This document shows, piece after piece, positions 62,522-64,000 of a stretch of 64,000 nt of DNA. A model generated the notes under the pieces. The model saw nothing but the letters and a program-made list of their open reading frames with translations. It was not told the DNA's origin and made no database searches. The translations under genes and the position numbers were made by a program. Location of the stretch: NCBI GenBank assembly GCA_016169955.1, contig JABJUM010000028.1, positions 434,001 to 498,000 of the forward strand, written 5' to 3'. This DNA is from Phytophthora vignae f. sp. vignae (taxonomy: Eukaryota; Oomycota; Peronosporomycetes; Peronosporales; Peronosporaceae). The first letter of the stretch is position 1. Each line of letters opens with the position of its first letter.

Positions 62522-64000
62522 AGCGATTCCGTTTTGCGTGTCACCTCTCCATCACTGTCCAGCTCAACCTCCTTCCCCTTACCCAAACCACCTCTCCGTT
62601 TAGCTAGAACGCCTTCAACAGTAGGCGGAAACGCACGACCTCGCAAATATATTCCGTGTCTGACATCCACTGGATTGAGTTTCCGTCACCTTTCTTCTTT
62701 GTTTCATGCGTTGTCAAAAATGAGCTCAGCTCGCGGACACCTGGCTTAATCACTTCCAGCCTTGCTACCACTTCTGCCACGTCCTTATATCGTAGTAGAG
62801 TTCTGAGTTTCATGCCATTCTTCCATTCTTCCGGCGCCAGTGCTGCCTTCTCGCTCATCTGAGCACAATTCTACCGTGGTCGACCGACACACCTCTTGTT
62901 TGTCAGTCGGACCTTTGCGCCTTTGCTGGACTGCACCGAATCCCGGGAGGGGCTGCCACTTGTATCGGAGGTTCGTCTTCGTCATCATCTGGTCCGTTTT
63001 CGTGACCTTTTCCTCTCCGCTAGAAGCGCCAGAACCAACACCCGTACCCTCTGTTCCTCCATCACCTCCGCCGCCTCCGTGGCTTCCACTGCTACTACTG
63101 TTGCCGCCACCACCAGCAGCGTCATCTCGATCGGGGGCCCGAGTCGTCGACCAGGTCTGCATCAGCGTGCGCCAGCGTAAACTTCCCTTGACGTAAGTCG
63201 TACCACCACTGGTCAATCTGCTTCATCGCCGACTCGAACACAGTGTCATCACACCGGACAAGCTCGCTCCTGATCCGACCAAACGCCTGCTGGGTACGCC
63301 GATACTGCCCGGCTTCACTCATACTGCCAGCAGTCGCAGGTGCGTACTCCTCTTGGAGCTTAGCAACGAACGGGTTTTCCACCTCCAGCAAGTCCTGTTG
63401 CGAGATGCGATTCTGTCCAAACCAGCTATGGATACACATCAATAAGAAAACATGGATCATACTTGGTCAATACATGGATACAGGCAAATACTTAGATAAC
63501 ACCTGGTCAATATATATAGAAAGCCTGGACATACCTGGGTGAAATTGAAGAGAATAGGATGATGAAGGGGCTTCCGCATACGTTCCGGTAGATCGTTACG
63601 TGCCTGCACGGAAGCTTCATAGTCTATGAGAACTCGCGGTCGCACACCCAGCCTTCCTTCTTAAGAAGGTACTCTTTCTCTTTGCTTTGTGCGGTGATCG
63701 TAGCGCCATTGTCCTGGAAAGCGTAAGTATCGACAAACTCGGGATTTGCAGTAATGTCAATTTGCATCTTCAGAGCAGCAGCTACCCACGGCCATGCCCA
63801 AAGCGATGTTCATCTCCTCCGGGTGCGATGCGTCTCTCAGGGGACCCGGCATCCCGACCTTGGACCGATATGCTTATTATTTTCGGCGCTGATATTCCAG
63901 AAGCACCTCCATACTAGCCCACATAGTTAGATGACCTTTCAGCTTTCCTTTCAGCTTACCAAACAGGCTCTCGACACCATTATTCGTGTGATTCCCGAAG
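62522..64000 (-). pseudogene. Mutator-like transposase, C-terminal region with SWIM finger, broken (5' part outside window)
   Basis: Reading leftward from the right edge, TNNGVESLFGKLKGKLKGHL matches the region after the DDE domain of MULE transposases. Two stops follow, then ASHPEEMNIALGMAV, ITANPEFVDTYAFQDNGATI and a SWIM zinc finger: GWVCDREFS-stop-TMKLPCRHV. The CxC is changed to CDR and a TAG lies inside the finger. After a GT-AG intron of about 100 bp (near 63430-63540) comes SWFGQNRISQQDLLEVENPF, a helical stretch, a Gly/Ser linker and then the Ulp1 part. Several stops and at least one shift show that the transposase is dead, although the protease part stays open. Confidence 0.75.

Overview
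The window is nuclear DNA from an oomycete, most likely Phytophthora or a close relative. The evidence is a cluster of six-cysteine elicitin-like secreted proteins with GPI-type tails, compact genes with short GT-AG introns (about 55-120 bp), an oomycete core promoter (TCATTCC initiator followed by a CATTTT-type element), and genes of a biflagellate zoospore lineage such as OFD1. There are no bacterial operons, CRISPR arrays or rRNA genes, and I found no tRNA gene by eye. The species cannot be fixed from the sequence alone.

Layout. 0-7 kb: a partial EF-hand-like gene, a secreted EGF-repeat gene, a dead fragment of an IQ/ankyrin gene split by a tandem Helitron-like insertion, then TMEM42-like, TMEM65-like (fused to an EF-hand-like loop) and B12D/NDUFA4-like genes. 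7-25 kb: a WDR81 orthologue (about 2240 aa), a CAMK-like kinase, and a 2262-aa IQ/ankyrin/WW-like/TPR protein. 25-28 kb: a 610-bp inverted-repeat element in gene-poor DNA. 28-31 kb: two tandem cystinosin-family genes. 31-39 kb: a tandemly duplicated elicitin block with four intact genes, several pseudogenes and a clear gene-conversion tract. 39-47 kb: an LRR protein, an OFD1 orthologue reconstructed from seven exons, and an unknown Ser-rich protein. 47-52 kb: three tandem C2-domain genes, the middle one broken. 52-56 kb: an ABCC (MRP-type) transporter. 56-64 kb: an AT-richer, gene-poor transposon graveyard holding a TA-flanked inverted-repeat element, a decayed pogo-like element, further Helitron-like copies, and a decayed Mutator-like element with a Ulp1-type protease that runs off the right edge.

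How the genes relate. Most of the single genes are housekeeping: endosome and lysosome traffic (WDR81, cystinosins), mitochondrion (TMEM65, B12D), centriole or basal body (OFD1), and export (ABCC). The lineage-specific parts are the elicitin block and the tandem C2 genes.

The most striking observation is the 348-bp element at 3363-4058. Each unit starts with TC, ends with a GC hairpin 11 nt before CTAG, and lies head to tail with its twin. Removing both units exactly restores the reading of the host pseudogene at an A/T junction with no target duplication, which is what a rolling-circle Helitron insertion predicts.
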